This document shows positions 8,655 through 16,593 of a stretch of DNA of 64,000 bases, piece by piece (within the stretch, counting starts at the first letter, position 1; every line of letters begins with the position of its first letter). Source of the DNA: Enemella dayhoffiae (GTDB taxonomy: Bacteria; Actinomycetota; Actinomycetes; Propionibacteriales; Propionibacteriaceae); the NCBI RefSeq assembly GCF_002250625.1, contig NZ_NMVQ01000001.1:62001-126000 (forward strand), written 5' to 3'. Below the pieces are notes generated by a model. It worked only from the letters and a program-made list of their open reading frames with translations. It was not told the DNA's origin and searched no databases. The position numbers and the translations under genes are program-made.

Positions 8655-9722
8655 ATGAGCAGGCGTTATCGGATCGCGGTGATTCCCGGCGACGGGATCG
8701 GGACCGAGGTGATGCCCGAGGGCGTACGCGCCATCGAGGCCGCCGCCAGGGCGTACGACTTCGAACTGGATCTGACCGAGTTCGACTTCTCCAGCGCGGC
8801 CTACTGGCAGCGCCACGGCCACATGCTGCCCGACGACTGGTTCGACACGCTGAAAGGGTTTGACGCGATCTTCTTCGGCGCCGTCGGCTGGCCCGAAGTG
8901 ATCCCCGACCACATCTCGCTGTGGGGTTCGCTGCTGCTGTTCCGCCGGCAGTTCGATCAGTACGTCAACCTCCGACCGGTCAAGCTGCTGCCCGGCGTAC
9001 CCTCGCCGCTGGCCAACCGGAAACCCGGCGACATCGACTTCCTGGTGGTGCGGGAGAACACCGAGGGCGAATATTCCTCGGTCGGCGGGCGGATGTTCGA
9101 GGGCACCGACCGCGAGACCGTGCTCCAGGAGACGGTGATGACCCGGCACGGCGTCGACCGGATCCTGCGCTACGCGTTCGAGCTCGCCCAGGGCCGGGCG
9201 AAGCACGTCACCTCGGCCACCAAGTCGAACGGCATCTCCATCTCCATGCCCTATTGGGACGAGCGGGTCGTCGAGATGGCGAAGAACTACCCGGACACCA
9301 AGGTGGACAAGTTCCACATCGACATCCTGACCGCCAACTTCGTGCTGCACCCCGACTGGTTCGACGTGGTCGTCGCCTCCAACCTGTTCGGCGACATCCT
9401 GTCCGACCTGGGACCCGCCTGCACCGGTACCATCGGCGTCGCCCCCAGCGGAAACATCAACCCCACCAAGGAATTCCCGTCGCTGTTCGAGCCGGTGCAC
9501 GGGTCGGCCCCCGACATCGCCGGCAAGGGGATCGCCAACCCGATCGGTCAGGTGTGGGCCGGGGCGATGATGCTGGAGCACCTGGGTGAGCACGAGGCGG
9601 GAGCCGCACTGGTCACCGCGTTCGAGGAGACGCTGTCGACCGGTGAGCACCTGACCCGCGACCTCGGCGGCGCCGCCTCCACCACCGAGCTGGGCGAGGC
9701 GATCGCGAAAGCGGTCCGCTGA
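8655..9722 (+). CDS. dmlA: D-malate / tartrate dehydrogenase (decarboxylating)
   Basis: 355 residues of the isocitrate/isopropylmalate dehydrogenase superfamily. NAD- and divalent-metal-dependent oxidative decarboxylation of D-malate or tartrate is expected. The sequence tracks E. coli DmlA closely: IPGDGIG near the start, FFGAVGWP, ISLWGSLLLFRRQFDQYVN, RENTEGEYSS, ATKSNG, the metal-binding SNLFGDILSDLG and FEPVHGSAPDIAGK. RBS AGGAGAG precedes the ATG. It lies 9 nt after the dehalogenase gene, so the two may form one transcript; dehalogenation of a 2-halo acid would give a 2-hydroxy acid, a possible functional link (inference). Confidence 0.9.
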   Translation: MSRRYRIAVIPGDGIGTEVMPEGVRAIEAAARAYDFELDLTEFDFSSAAYWQRHGHMLPDDWFDTLKGFDAIFFGAVGWPEVIPDHISLWGSLLLFRRQFDQYVNLRPVKLLPGVPSPLANRKPGDIDFLVVRENTEGEYSSVGGRMFEGTDRETVLQETVMTRHGVDRILRYAFELAQGRAKHVTSATKSNGISISMPYWDERVVEMAKNYPDTKVDKFHIDILTANFVLHPDWFDVVVASNLFGDILSDLGPACTGTIGVAPSGNINPTKEFPSLFEPVHGSAPDIAGKGIANPIGQVWAGAMMLEHLGEHEAGAALVTAFEETLSTGEHLTRDLGGAASTTELGEAIAKAVR

Positions 9723-9732
9723 CCCCATCGCG

Positions 9733-9753
9733 TTGCACACTGGTTGTGTGCAA
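9733..9753. promoter_or_regulatory. Perfect 8-bp inverted repeat abutting a start codon
   Basis: TTGCACAC (9733-9740), 5-nt spacer, GTGTGCAA (9746-9753), followed directly by ATG 9754. The symmetry suggests a repressor operator or an RNA hairpin that would occlude initiation. There is no conventional RBS. If ATG 9754 is the true start, the site covers the whole initiation region. Confidence 0.5.
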
Positions 9754-10212
9754 ATGCAAACATCCGGCAGTTGGGCCCGCGCCGTGCTGGTTGGCTGGTG
9801 CGTCACCTTCGGCGTCGAGTTCGTCGTGCTGGCGGTCTTCGCGGCCCTCGCAACGGGTGTCGGCGGCTGGCTGGAGTGGCCGGTCCTCTGGTTCGCCAGC
9901 GTGATCCTCGGCACCATCCCGGGACTCGCCCTGGCCGGTCTGGTCGAGTGCGCCACCCACCGGCTGCGCAACCAGTGGTGGCGAGTGCTGGCGTACGCTG
10001 TGGTGTTCGGCACGGTGACCGGGCTGGGGTCGCCGTTCGCCCTCGTCCTGGTCACCCTGCCGGTCCTGCTCGGCCGAATCGCTGCGATGCCCTTCGTGCC
10101 GATCAGCGAACCGCTCGAGCCGCGCCGCCCACCCGCACCGCAGCCGCTGGCTCCCGGCGAGTGGCCGGTCTATCCGACCCGCTTCCCCAGCCTGTACGCC
10201 GACCCGCGATAA
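9754..10212 (+). CDS. Small membrane protein of unknown function
   Basis: 152 residues if started at ATG 9754 (GTG 9748 is two codons upstream). Three or four hydrophobic helices are visible (VLVGWCVTFGVEFVVLAVFAAL, VLWFASVILGTIPGLALAGL, VLAYAVVFGTVTGLG, FALVLVTLPVLLGRIA), followed by a Pro-rich cytoplasmic tail. I do not recognise the family. It lies between dmlA and an acyl-CoA dehydrogenase, with its own operator-like palindrome at the start. Confidence 0.7.
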   Translation: MQTSGSWARAVLVGWCVTFGVEFVVLAVFAALATGVGGWLEWPVLWFASVILGTIPGLALAGLVECATHRLRNQWWRVLAYAVVFGTVTGLGSPFALVLVTLPVLLGRIAAMPFVPISEPLEPRRPPAPQPLAPGEWPVYPTRFPSLYADPR

Positions 10213-10281
10213 CACCCCGCGGGCCGCCCGCTCCTCGCTAAACTCACCGGAAACGTTGCCGCCGAACGACCGAGGACACCG

Positions 10282-11445
10282 ATGTCTGCACCGCGCGAAC
10301 CGCTTCCCTACCGCTCCCCCTGGATGGATGAGGAGCTGGACGACCTGGCCGAGATGGCCGGCATCTTCTTCGAGCGCGAGATCGTGCCGCACATCGAACG
10401 CTTCGCCGAACAGCACGGGGTGGACCGTGAGGTGTGGAACAAGGCCGGCGAGCAGGGCCTGCTGCTGCCCAGCGTCCCCGAGGAATTTGGCGGCGCCGGC
10501 GGCACCTTCGCCCACGAGGCGGTGATCCTGACCGCCCAGGGGTACGCCACCGACGACTCGCTGGGGCACGCGATCCACTCCGGCATCGTGCCGCACTACA
10601 TCATGGAATATGGCACTGAGGATCAGAAGCGGCAGTGGCTGCCGAAGCTGGCCACCGGCGAGTGGGTGGCCGCCCTCGGGATGACCGAACCGGGCGCAGG
10701 CTCCGACGTCGCCTCGATCCGCACCAGGGCTGTGCGCGAGGGCGACGAATATGTGATCAACGGGTCGAAGACGTTCATCACCAACGGCACCCACGCCGAC
10801 TTCGTGCTGATCGCCGCTCGCACCGGCGAGGCGGGCGCGAAGGGCGTGTCGATGATCGGCATCCCGGTGGCCGAGGTGACCGGCTTCGACCGGGGCCGCG
10901 ATCTGAGCAAGATCGGCATGCAGGGGTCGGACACCCGCGAGCTGTCGTTCACCGACCTGCGGGTGCCGGTGGCCAACCTGCTCGGTGGTGAGGAGGGCCG
11001 CGGGTTCACCCAGATGATGCAGCAGCTGCCGCAGGAGCGGCTGTGCGTCAGCGTCTCGGCAGTCGCCAACATCGAGAAGGCGATCGAGCTGACCGTCGCC
11101 TATTGCAAGGAGCGGGAGGCGTTTGGCCAACGCCTGTTGGATTTCCAGAACACCGGTTTCGAGCTGGCCGAGTGCTCCACCGACGCGTTGGCAGCCCGCA
11201 CCTTCCTCGACCACTGCATCGGGTTGCACCTGCGCGGTGAGCTGGACGCGGTGACCGCCTCGCGGCTGAAGTACTGGACCACCGACCTGCAGGGGCGGGT
11301 CCTGGACCGCTGTCTGCAGCTGTTCGGCGGCTATGGGTTCATGGCCGAATATCCGATCGCGCGGATGTTCTCGGGTGCCCGGGTGCAGCGGATCTATGCC
11401 GGCAGCAACGAGATCATGAAGGTGCTGATCCACCGCTCGCTGTGA
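10282..11445 (+). CDS. Acyl-CoA dehydrogenase
   Basis: 387-residue FAD-dependent acyl-CoA dehydrogenase, a normal length. It has the N-terminal helical domain, the ACADS_1-type motif GMTEPGAGSDVASI, the middle beta domain INGSKTFITNGTHADF, and a C-terminal domain ending in FGGYGFMAEYPIARMFSGARVQRIYAGSNEIMK, matching long-chain/isovaleryl-type enzymes. It oxidises a fatty or branched acyl-CoA to the 2-enoyl-CoA; chain-length preference cannot be read. GAGGA precedes the ATG. It converges with the kinase gene downstream. Confidence 0.93.
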   Translation: MSAPREPLPYRSPWMDEELDDLAEMAGIFFEREIVPHIERFAEQHGVDREVWNKAGEQGLLLPSVPEEFGGAGGTFAHEAVILTAQGYATDDSLGHAIHSGIVPHYIMEYGTEDQKRQWLPKLATGEWVAALGMTEPGAGSDVASIRTRAVREGDEYVINGSKTFITNGTHADFVLIAARTGEAGAKGVSMIGIPVAEVTGFDRGRDLSKIGMQGSDTRELSFTDLRVPVANLLGGEEGRGFTQMMQQLPQERLCVSVSAVANIEKAIELTVAYCKEREAFGQRLLDFQNTGFELAECSTDALAARTFLDHCIGLHLRGELDAVTASRLKYWTTDLQGRVLDRCLQLFGGYGFMAEYPIARMFSGARVQRIYAGSNEIMKVLIHRSL

Positions 11446-11466
11446 GCAGGTTCCATACTTTTCCCG

Positions 11467-12606
11467 CTAGAACAGGATTCCGGCCAGCCACCAGCCGAGA
11501 CCGCCGCTGAGGACAAGCAGCAGCAGCGCCAACAGCAGCACCGCGGGGGTGGACCACTGCCGCGGTGCGGGCGGGCGTTCCCGCGGCACCGGCGAGGCGC
11601 CGGAGCTGGCCGGTGCGTAGGCGGGGGTGTGCGGAAATGCGGGGCTGGGAGCTGCGGCCAGCACCTCGGTGGGCCCATGCGAGCGCGCCGGGGCGGGCGT
11701 GCCCGGGGTGTGCGGCTGGGTCTGCGGCAACGTGTTCGGTTGGCGGCCGGTCCCGTGCTGGGAGCCGCCCGCCACCGAGCGCTGCAGCACCGTCGGCGTA
11801 CGCCCGCCCAGGGCCGCGCTCAACCTCTCGGCATATTCGGCCGCCGAATCGGGCCGGTGGTCCCGTTCGGTGGACAGGCTGCGCTGCAGCAGACCGTCCA
11901 CCTCGTGCGGCAGCCCGAGCTCGGCCGCCAGTGCCACCGGCGCGGGGCCCGGTTGGCGGTGCAGCACATCGGCCACCGCGCGGACCTCGATCGGCTTGCG
12001 TCCGCTCAGCAGTTCGAAGGTGAGCACGGCCAGGGCGTACACGTCGGCGCGGGCGTCGAACCCGTCCATCCCGAACGCCAGCTCCGGGGCCATGTAGGCC
12101 GGGGTGCCGGCCGTGACGGTGATGCCCGAGGCCTCGGCGGCCAGCTTGGCCGTACCCAGGTCGGCGACCGCCACGAACGGGTCGGGCAGCCCGCGGCGCA
12201 GCAACAGGTTGCTGGGCTTCAGGTCGCGGTGCAGGACGCCCTCGTGGTGCAGGGCCTCCACCGCGGCGCAGGAGTCCAGGGCCACGGTGATCGCCTCGTC
12301 GATCCGCAGGCCGCGGGCCATCAGACCGGCCACGGTGCCTCCGGGCAGGTGGTCCATCACGAAGTAGGGCTGGCCATGGGCGACCCCGACGTCGTAGACG
12401 CCGACCACGCGCTGGCTCTTGATCCGGCGCAGCAGCTTGGCCTCGTTCAGGAACCGTTCGCGCACCTCGTGGTCGCGGGCCCAGTTGTCGGCGAGCACCT
12501 TGACGGCGACCGTCAGCTCGAACTCGTCGTCGTGGGCGAGCCAGACGGTCGCGAAGGCGCCGCTGCCCAGCGGCTCCAGCAGGCGGTAGCGACCCAATGA
12601 TTTCAT
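11467..12606 (-). CDS. Tail-anchored Ser/Thr protein kinase
   Basis: 379 residues from ATG 12606 (MKSLGRYRLLEPLGSG). It has a complete kinase core: glycine loop GSGAFATVW, Lys36, HRDLKPSN, APE in APELAFG. The DFG motif reads DLG (VADLGTAKL). After a Pro/Thr-rich linker, the last ~22 residues are a single hydrophobic helix (VLLLALLLLVLSGGLGWWLAG) with only a few residues after it. There is therefore no extracytoplasmic sensor: a tail-anchored kinase that probably senses through its cytoplasmic part or partners. It is divergent from the sigma gene region. Confidence 0.9.
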   Translation of the reverse strand: MKSLGRYRLLEPLGSGAFATVWLAHDDEFELTVAVKVLADNWARDHEVRERFLNEAKLLRRIKSQRVVGVYDVGVAHGQPYFVMDHLPGGTVAGLMARGLRIDEAITVALDSCAAVEALHHEGVLHRDLKPSNLLLRRGLPDPFVAVADLGTAKLAAEASGITVTAGTPAYMAPELAFGMDGFDARADVYALAVLTFELLSGRKPIEVRAVADVLHRQPGPAPVALAAELGLPHEVDGLLQRSLSTERDHRPDSAAEYAERLSAALGGRTPTVLQRSVAGGSQHGTGRQPNTLPQTQPHTPGTPAPARSHGPTEVLAAAPSPAFPHTPAYAPASSGASPVPRERPPAPRQWSTPAVLLLALLLLVLSGGLGWWLAGILF

Positions 12607-12731
12607 TGCGGGTGATTGTTCCCCATCACGGTGGCACCCGGTCGCCCCGCCCCGTGGCAGACTCGGCAATGCCCCATCCCCGGGCATCGAAGCACCCATC
12701 CCCGGCAGGGATCAGGACAGGAGGATTCGCG
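12607..12731. promoter_or_regulatory. Divergent intergenic region between kinase and sigma factor genes
   Basis: 125 bp serving two divergent genes. It contains a direct repeat CCCATCCCCGG (in GCCCCATCCCCGGGC and ACCCATCCCCGGCAGG) and, on the plus strand, the strong RBS CAGGAGG before GTG 12732. No clear -10 box was identified. Confidence 0.35.
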
Positions 12732-13296
12732 GTGGACTCCGCTGGCGACGAGACCCAGGCCGTTGCGCTGCTCGACCGAGTACGCCACGGTGACCGGCAC
12801 GCCCTGGAGGACCTGTTGGCCGTGCTGCAGCCACGGGTGGTGCGGATCTGCCGTCGCATGCTGCCCCACCCCGCCGACGCCGAGGAGGCGGCCCAGGACG
12901 CGCTGCTGGTGGTGGCCACCCGGTGGGAGCAGTGGAACGGACACGGCGCCTTCCTGGGCTGGGTCGGCGTGGTCGCCGCCAACAGCGCCCGGGCGACGTA
13001 TCGGTCGATGCGCCGCAAGTTCGCCGAGTCGGCGCAGACGCCGAGCCTGCCCGAGGCGGCCGACCCGCGTACCACCAGCGTCATCGCCGGTTCGCGGATC
13101 GACCTGCTGGACGCCTTGGAGGCGCTCGAGGAGGCCCGGCCCACCGCGGTCGAGGCGTTCGTGCTGCGCGACCTCGGAGGACTGTCCTACGAGGAGGTGG
13201 CCGAACAGACCGGGGGCCAGCCTGAGCGCGGTCAAGACCCGGATCCGCGACGCCCGGGAGTTCATGCGGGAACGGCTACGGGTGAAGTATTCATGA
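12732..13296 (+). pseudogene. ECF-type RNA polymerase sigma factor, interrupted by a +1 frameshift at a G5 run
   Basis: Start GTG 12732 with RBS CAGGAGG. Region 2 is intact (LLDRVRHGDRHALEDLL through AEEAAQDALLVVATRWEQW and ARATYRSMRRKF). Region 4 begins EAFVLRDLGGLSYEEVAEQTG and then loses frame at GGGGG (13212-13216). Removing one G restores ASLSAVKTRIRDAREFMRER, a textbook region 4.2 helix-turn-helix, and ends at TGA 13294-13296 (187 residues). Either the gene is broken, a sequencing error added a G, or the ribosome shifts here. Its restored stop overlaps the next ORF in ATGA, showing the operon was built around the unshifted frame. Confidence 0.8.
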
Positions 13297-13343
13297 GTCG
13301 ACGGTTCGCTCAGGCCGCCGACATTCTGGACCGGATGGCGTGA
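13293..13343 (+). CDS. 16-residue ORF translationally coupled on both sides
   Basis: ATG overlaps the sigma-factor stop (ATGA) and its own TGA overlaps the GTG start of the next gene (GTGA). It encodes MSRRFAQAADILDRMA, which could form one amphipathic helix. It may be a coupling peptide or the stub of a larger lost protein such as an anti-sigma factor. No family is recognisable. Confidence 0.4.
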   Translation: MSRRFAQAADILDRMA

Positions 13344-13993
13344 ACCGGACCGACGGAACCGCCCTGCTGGTCGGCGTGACGCTGGTCGGGCTGATCGGCG
13401 GGGGCGCTGCCCAGCGGTGGACGCGGCCTGCTGCTCCTTCCCCCGTGGCGGCGCCTCCGCCCGCGGAGGCCCCCTCACCGACACCCTCGCCCACCCCCAC
13501 CTCGACCCCGACGCCCAGGATCGGCGGGCTGTTGGAGGCGCCCGACCTGACCGCGTGGCTGAGCGAGCCTCGGGTGGAGAGCGCGCGCCCCGACTTCGGG
13601 CCCTGTGTCAGCAGGACCGCGGCCGCCCCGCTGATCCCGACGGCGGAGGCCGCGTCGATGATCACCGGCAAGGACGGCAAGGGGGGCCAGACCGTGCTGG
13701 CGGCCGCCGAGACCAACCAAGCGGTCGAGTGGGGGACCACCCTCTATAGCTCGGGCATCAGCTGCGCCGGCACCAGCGGGGGCACCCACCGCACCATCGA
13801 CCAGGGGACGGTCGAGCTGGACAACGGGTCGGCCAGCTGGTTCCTGCTGGCCCGGCGCGGCGGCGGCTACAGCGCCCACCTGGTGGTGCGCAAACAGCGC
13901 CGCGTCACCCTGCTGTGGCTGGACGCCCGCGCCCGACCCGACCTGGCCCAGCTGGAGGCGATGGACCGGCTGCTGAACGAGCGGCTGGCCTAG
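13340..13993 (+). CDS. Membrane-anchored exported protein of unknown function
   Basis: 217 residues: one N-terminal membrane segment (ALLVGVTLVGLIGGGAA), a Pro/Thr/Ala-rich linker (about 30-60), then a folded exterior domain with two Cys. I do not recognise the domain. It is the last gene of the sigma-factor operon (GTGA overlap with the 16-codon ORF), so a regulon target or a modulator of the sigma factor is plausible. The TAG stop lies in the palindrome CTAG shared with the stop of mshB on the other strand. Confidence 0.72.
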   Translation: MNRTDGTALLVGVTLVGLIGGGAAQRWTRPAAPSPVAAPPPAEAPSPTPSPTPTSTPTPRIGGLLEAPDLTAWLSEPRVESARPDFGPCVSRTAAAPLIPTAEAASMITGKDGKGGQTVLAAAETNQAVEWGTTLYSSGISCAGTSGGTHRTIDQGTVELDNGSASWFLLARRGGGYSAHLVVRKQRRVTLLWLDARARPDLAQLEAMDRLLNERLA

Positions 13994-14724
13994 GACCGGC
14001 GCTCGCGCAGGGCGGTCCGGAGCAGGATCGGTTCGCGCTGACCGCCGACGTGCACCACGTGATCCCCGTCGATCGCCACCTGGCTGGCGTGGTGGCGCAG
14101 CGCCGCGAGCACGGTGGGCAGTTCCTCGGTGAGGTCGAACGCCTCGGCCCCCGGCGTCTCGGGCGCGACGACCTCGGCCAGGCGTATGCCCGTCGCCGCG
14201 GCGGCCCGGCCGGTCAACCGGTGCAGCGCCACGTGGTCGGGGTGGCCATAGCCGCCGGCGTCGTCATAGCTGATCATCAGGTCGGGGCGGAAGTGTTCGA
14301 TCGCCGCGATCAGGTCGGCCAGCGGGCGCTGCGGGTCGACGGTGCTGAGCGCATGGGGTCCGGTGTGCTCGGCCGGACCGGCGACTCCGTCGGTGACCCA
14401 CCGCATCCCGGAATCGCTGTACCGGTGGGGATTGTGGCCTTCCGCGAGGGCGGGCGGTTCGCCGAGCCAGGCCGACTCGCCGATCCCGAGCGCGGCACAG
14501 GCACCGGCCAGCTCGTGTTCCCGGTGGGCGGGGAAGTCGGCGGCGCTGCCGGTGAAGGACCCCGGCCGCACCTCTCCCTGTTCCCCGCGGGTCGCGGTGA
14601 GCAGCGCACACTCGACACCGCGACCAACCAGATGGGCGATCAACGCCCCGGTCGCCAGGGTCTCGTCGTCGGGATGCGCGTGCACGAACAGAATCCGGCG
14701 TACGCCTGTCAGCAGGTCGGTCAC
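13990..14724 (-). CDS. mshB: MshB-like N-acetyl-GlcN-inositol deacetylase (PIG-L family)
   Basis: 244 residues from GTG 14724. The zinc-binding AHPDDE motif is in ILFVHAHPDDETLATGA, and the later HPDH (GYGHPDHVALH) supplies the other zinc ligand. In mycothiol synthesis MshB removes the acetyl group from GlcNAc-Ins made by MshA and dephosphorylation. Its start overlaps the mshA stop (GTGA), so the two are co-translated, which strongly supports this assignment over the paralogous mycothiol conjugate amidase. It ends in CTAG, sharing bases with the convergent gene. Confidence 0.88.
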   Translation of the reverse strand: MTDLLTGVRRILFVHAHPDDETLATGALIAHLVGRGVECALLTATRGEQGEVRPGSFTGSAADFPAHREHELAGACAALGIGESAWLGEPPALAEGHNPHRYSDSGMRWVTDGVAGPAEHTGPHALSTVDPQRPLADLIAAIEHFRPDLMISYDDAGGYGHPDHVALHRLTGRAAAATGIRLAEVVAPETPGAEAFDLTEELPTVLAALRHHASQVAIDGDHVVHVGGQREPILLRTALRERRS

Positions 14725-15917
14725 GAGCGCAACGCGTCCTGATAGATCCCGGCCAAGCGCCTGGCCACACCCGCCCAATCGAACCGCAGCGACCATTCAC
14801 GCGCCGCCGCGGCCATCGTGAGCCGGCCGGCGTCATCCAGGAGCAGCCGCTGCACCTCCTTGGCCCACAGGTCGGGATCCCTGCTCTGCATCAGGATCCC
14901 GGAACGCCCGTCGTCAACCGCCTCGATCAGCCCGCCCGCCGCCGAGGCGATGATGGGTACGCCGGAGGCAGCCGATTCGAGGGCGACCAGCCCGAACGTC
15001 TCGGAGTGCGACGGCATCAGCACCAGTTGCGCGCCGCGCATCATCGCGGCAAACTCCGCGCGCGGCCGGGCGCCGGAATAGACGACGTCGTTGGCGATGC
15101 CGAGACGGTGCGCGAGGCGTTCCACCTGCCCGTGATAGTCGGCGAAGTCGGCGGACACGTCACCGGCCATCACCAGGTGCGGGCGGTGCTCGGGGTCGAT
15201 CCGGGCCAGCGTCTCCAGGGCCAGGTCGGGCCCCTTGAGCGGCTGCAGCCGGGCCGCGAAGAAGACGTAGGGCCGGCCCATGTCGCAGCAGGTCCAGGGC
15301 CGCTCCTCGGGTGCCAAGGGACGGAACAGCTCGGTGTCCACCCCCGGCGGCAGCACCACGACCCGGTCCGGGTCGGCGCCGCAGCGGTCAATGATGGTGT
15401 CCGCCTCGGCGCGGCTGATCGCCACCACCAGATCGGATTCCCGCGCCACCTGCACCTCACCGGGCACCCGGTGCGGCGACTCGGGCGGCTCGCCGGCGGA
15501 CAGCGGGTCGCCGGGGTGGGCGGCGACCGAGTGGAAGCTCTGCAGATGCGGTACGCCCCAGCGGCGCGCCACCGGGAGTGCGGCCACCCCCGACATCCAG
15601 TGGTGGGAGTGCACCACCTCGGCGGGCTCGGCACGCTCGGCCAGCGCATGGCTGAAGTCGTCGCACCAGCGGTCGATCTGGCTCTTCGGCAGCGGTTTCG
15701 CCGGGCCGGCGGTGAGGTGGTGCAGCCGGATCCCGGGGCCCATCTGCTCCACCTCGGGCGGGTCCGGGTCCGAGCGCCGGGTGTAGAGGTCGACCTGGTG
15801 TCCGAGCTCGGCCAGCGACTCGGCCTGGGCCCGGACCACGACGTTCATCCCGCCACCGTCCCCGGTGCCGAGCACGGCATAGGGCGAGGTGTGCAGGGAG
15901 ATCATGGCGATACGCAC
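14721..15917 (-). CDS. mshA: D-inositol-3-phosphate glycosyltransferase
   Basis: 398 residues, GT4 family, GT-B fold. It catalyses the first step of mycothiol synthesis, joining GlcNAc from UDP-GlcNAc to 1L-myo-inositol 1-phosphate. Diagnostic stretches: N-terminal MISLHTSPYAVLGTGDGGGM, SHHWMSG, PPGVDTELF, FFAARLQPLKGPDLALE and the EX7E motif in PSHSETFGLVALESAASGVP. GTG 15917 is 6 nt after TACGCT, a leaderless start. The long open frame further upstream lacks homology and is not coding. Confidence 0.93.
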   Translation of the reverse strand: MRIAMISLHTSPYAVLGTGDGGGMNVVVRAQAESLAELGHQVDLYTRRSDPDPPEVEQMGPGIRLHHLTAGPAKPLPKSQIDRWCDDFSHALAERAEPAEVVHSHHWMSGVAALPVARRWGVPHLQSFHSVAAHPGDPLSAGEPPESPHRVPGEVQVARESDLVVAISRAEADTIIDRCGADPDRVVVLPPGVDTELFRPLAPEERPWTCCDMGRPYVFFAARLQPLKGPDLALETLARIDPEHRPHLVMAGDVSADFADYHGQVERLAHRLGIANDVVYSGARPRAEFAAMMRGAQLVLMPSHSETFGLVALESAASGVPIIASAAGGLIEAVDDGRSGILMQSRDPDLWAKEVQRLLLDDAGRLTMAAAAREWSLRFDWAGVARRLAGIYQDALRS

Positions 15918-15971
15918 CAAGCGAGCGTACCGACTAGCCTGCCCAAAAGCCGTTTCCACAGAACGGAGCCG
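15918..15971. promoter_or_regulatory. Short divergent promoter region between mshA and the PQ-loop gene
   Basis: Minus strand: TACGCT 6 nt before the mshA GTG. Plus strand: GACTAGCCTG gives TAGCCT about 30 nt before ATG 15972, with GGAG just ahead of the ATG. Both genes can start within these ~55 bp. Confidence 0.45.
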
Positions 15972-16550
15972 ATGATGCTGGCGACAGCGCTTGGGGTGCT
16001 CGGGGTGGTGCTGAACCAGCTGTTCATCTGGCCCCAGGTCGCCCGGGCCCGCCGCTCGCTGGTCGGGCTCTCCCCCGGCACGGTGGTCGCGGGGTGGTTC
16101 GCGCGGGTGCTGTGGTCGGTGTATGCGGTGCTGGTCGCCGACCTCAAGCTGGCGCTGGGCCAGGTGCCGATCGCGCTGGGGTTCCTGATCCTGGCGGTGC
16201 TGCTGGGGCGCGGGCGGGTGGAGACGCGCCGGTTCCTGGTCATCGGGGTCGTCGGCACGGCGGTGGTGTGCGCGGCGGCCAGCCTCTCCCGGCCGGTGCT
16301 GGCGGTGGTGGCGGTGGCGGTGGCCGCGGTGGTGAACCTGCCCCAGCTGGTGCAGGTGCTGCGCGATCCGGAGCGGGTGAGCGGAGTGTCCTCGCTGATG
16401 TACTGGCTGATCGCGGCCGCCAGCGCCACCTGGCTCGGCTATGGCGCGGTCACCGACTGGGTGATCGCCCTGCCGCACCTGGTGCTGCTGCCCAGCGGCG
16501 TCATCGTCGCGGTGATCGCCACCCGTGGCCGCGCGGCGGGGCGTACGTAG
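15972..16550 (+). CDS. PQ-loop / SWEET-like small integral membrane protein
   Basis: 192 residues, about six or seven TM helices. Two copies of a PQ motif within a helix (LFIWPQVARARRS near residue 20 and VVNLPQLVQVLRDPERVSGVS near residue 130) give the internal repeat typical of PQ-loop/SemiSWEET proteins. Such proteins move small solutes such as sugars or amino acids; the substrate is unknown. Two adjacent ATG codons (15972, 15975) could start it. Confidence 0.75.
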   Translation: MMLATALGVLGVVLNQLFIWPQVARARRSLVGLSPGTVVAGWFARVLWSVYAVLVADLKLALGQVPIALGFLILAVLLGRGRVETRRFLVIGVVGTAVVCAAASLSRPVLAVVAVAVAAVVNLPQLVQVLRDPERVSGVSSLMYWLIAAASATWLGYGAVTDWVIALPHLVLLPSGVIVAVIATRGRAAGRT

Positions 16551-16584
16551 CCGGACAGGCAAGGCGGGTGACCTGTCCGGCTAC
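16547..16584. terminator. 13-bp perfect hairpin between convergent genes
   Basis: GTAGCCGGACAGG (16547-16559) pairs perfectly with CCTGTCCGGCTAC (16572-16584) across a 12-nt loop. The left arm contains the TAG stop of the PQ-loop gene. It serves both convergent genes; there is no U-tract, as is common in high-GC actinobacteria. Confidence 0.65.
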
Positions 16585-16593
16585 CCGCCCCGG

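Noticed and set aside
9613-11433. 600-codon antisense open frame under the acyl-CoA dehydrogenase
   Set aside because: No recognisable domain; mirrors the coding strand's codon bias.
13205-13225. Programmed ribosomal frameshift in the sigma factor
   Set aside because: A G5 run alone lacks a slippery heptamer with a following structure that I could identify; kept only as one option beside decay or assembly error.
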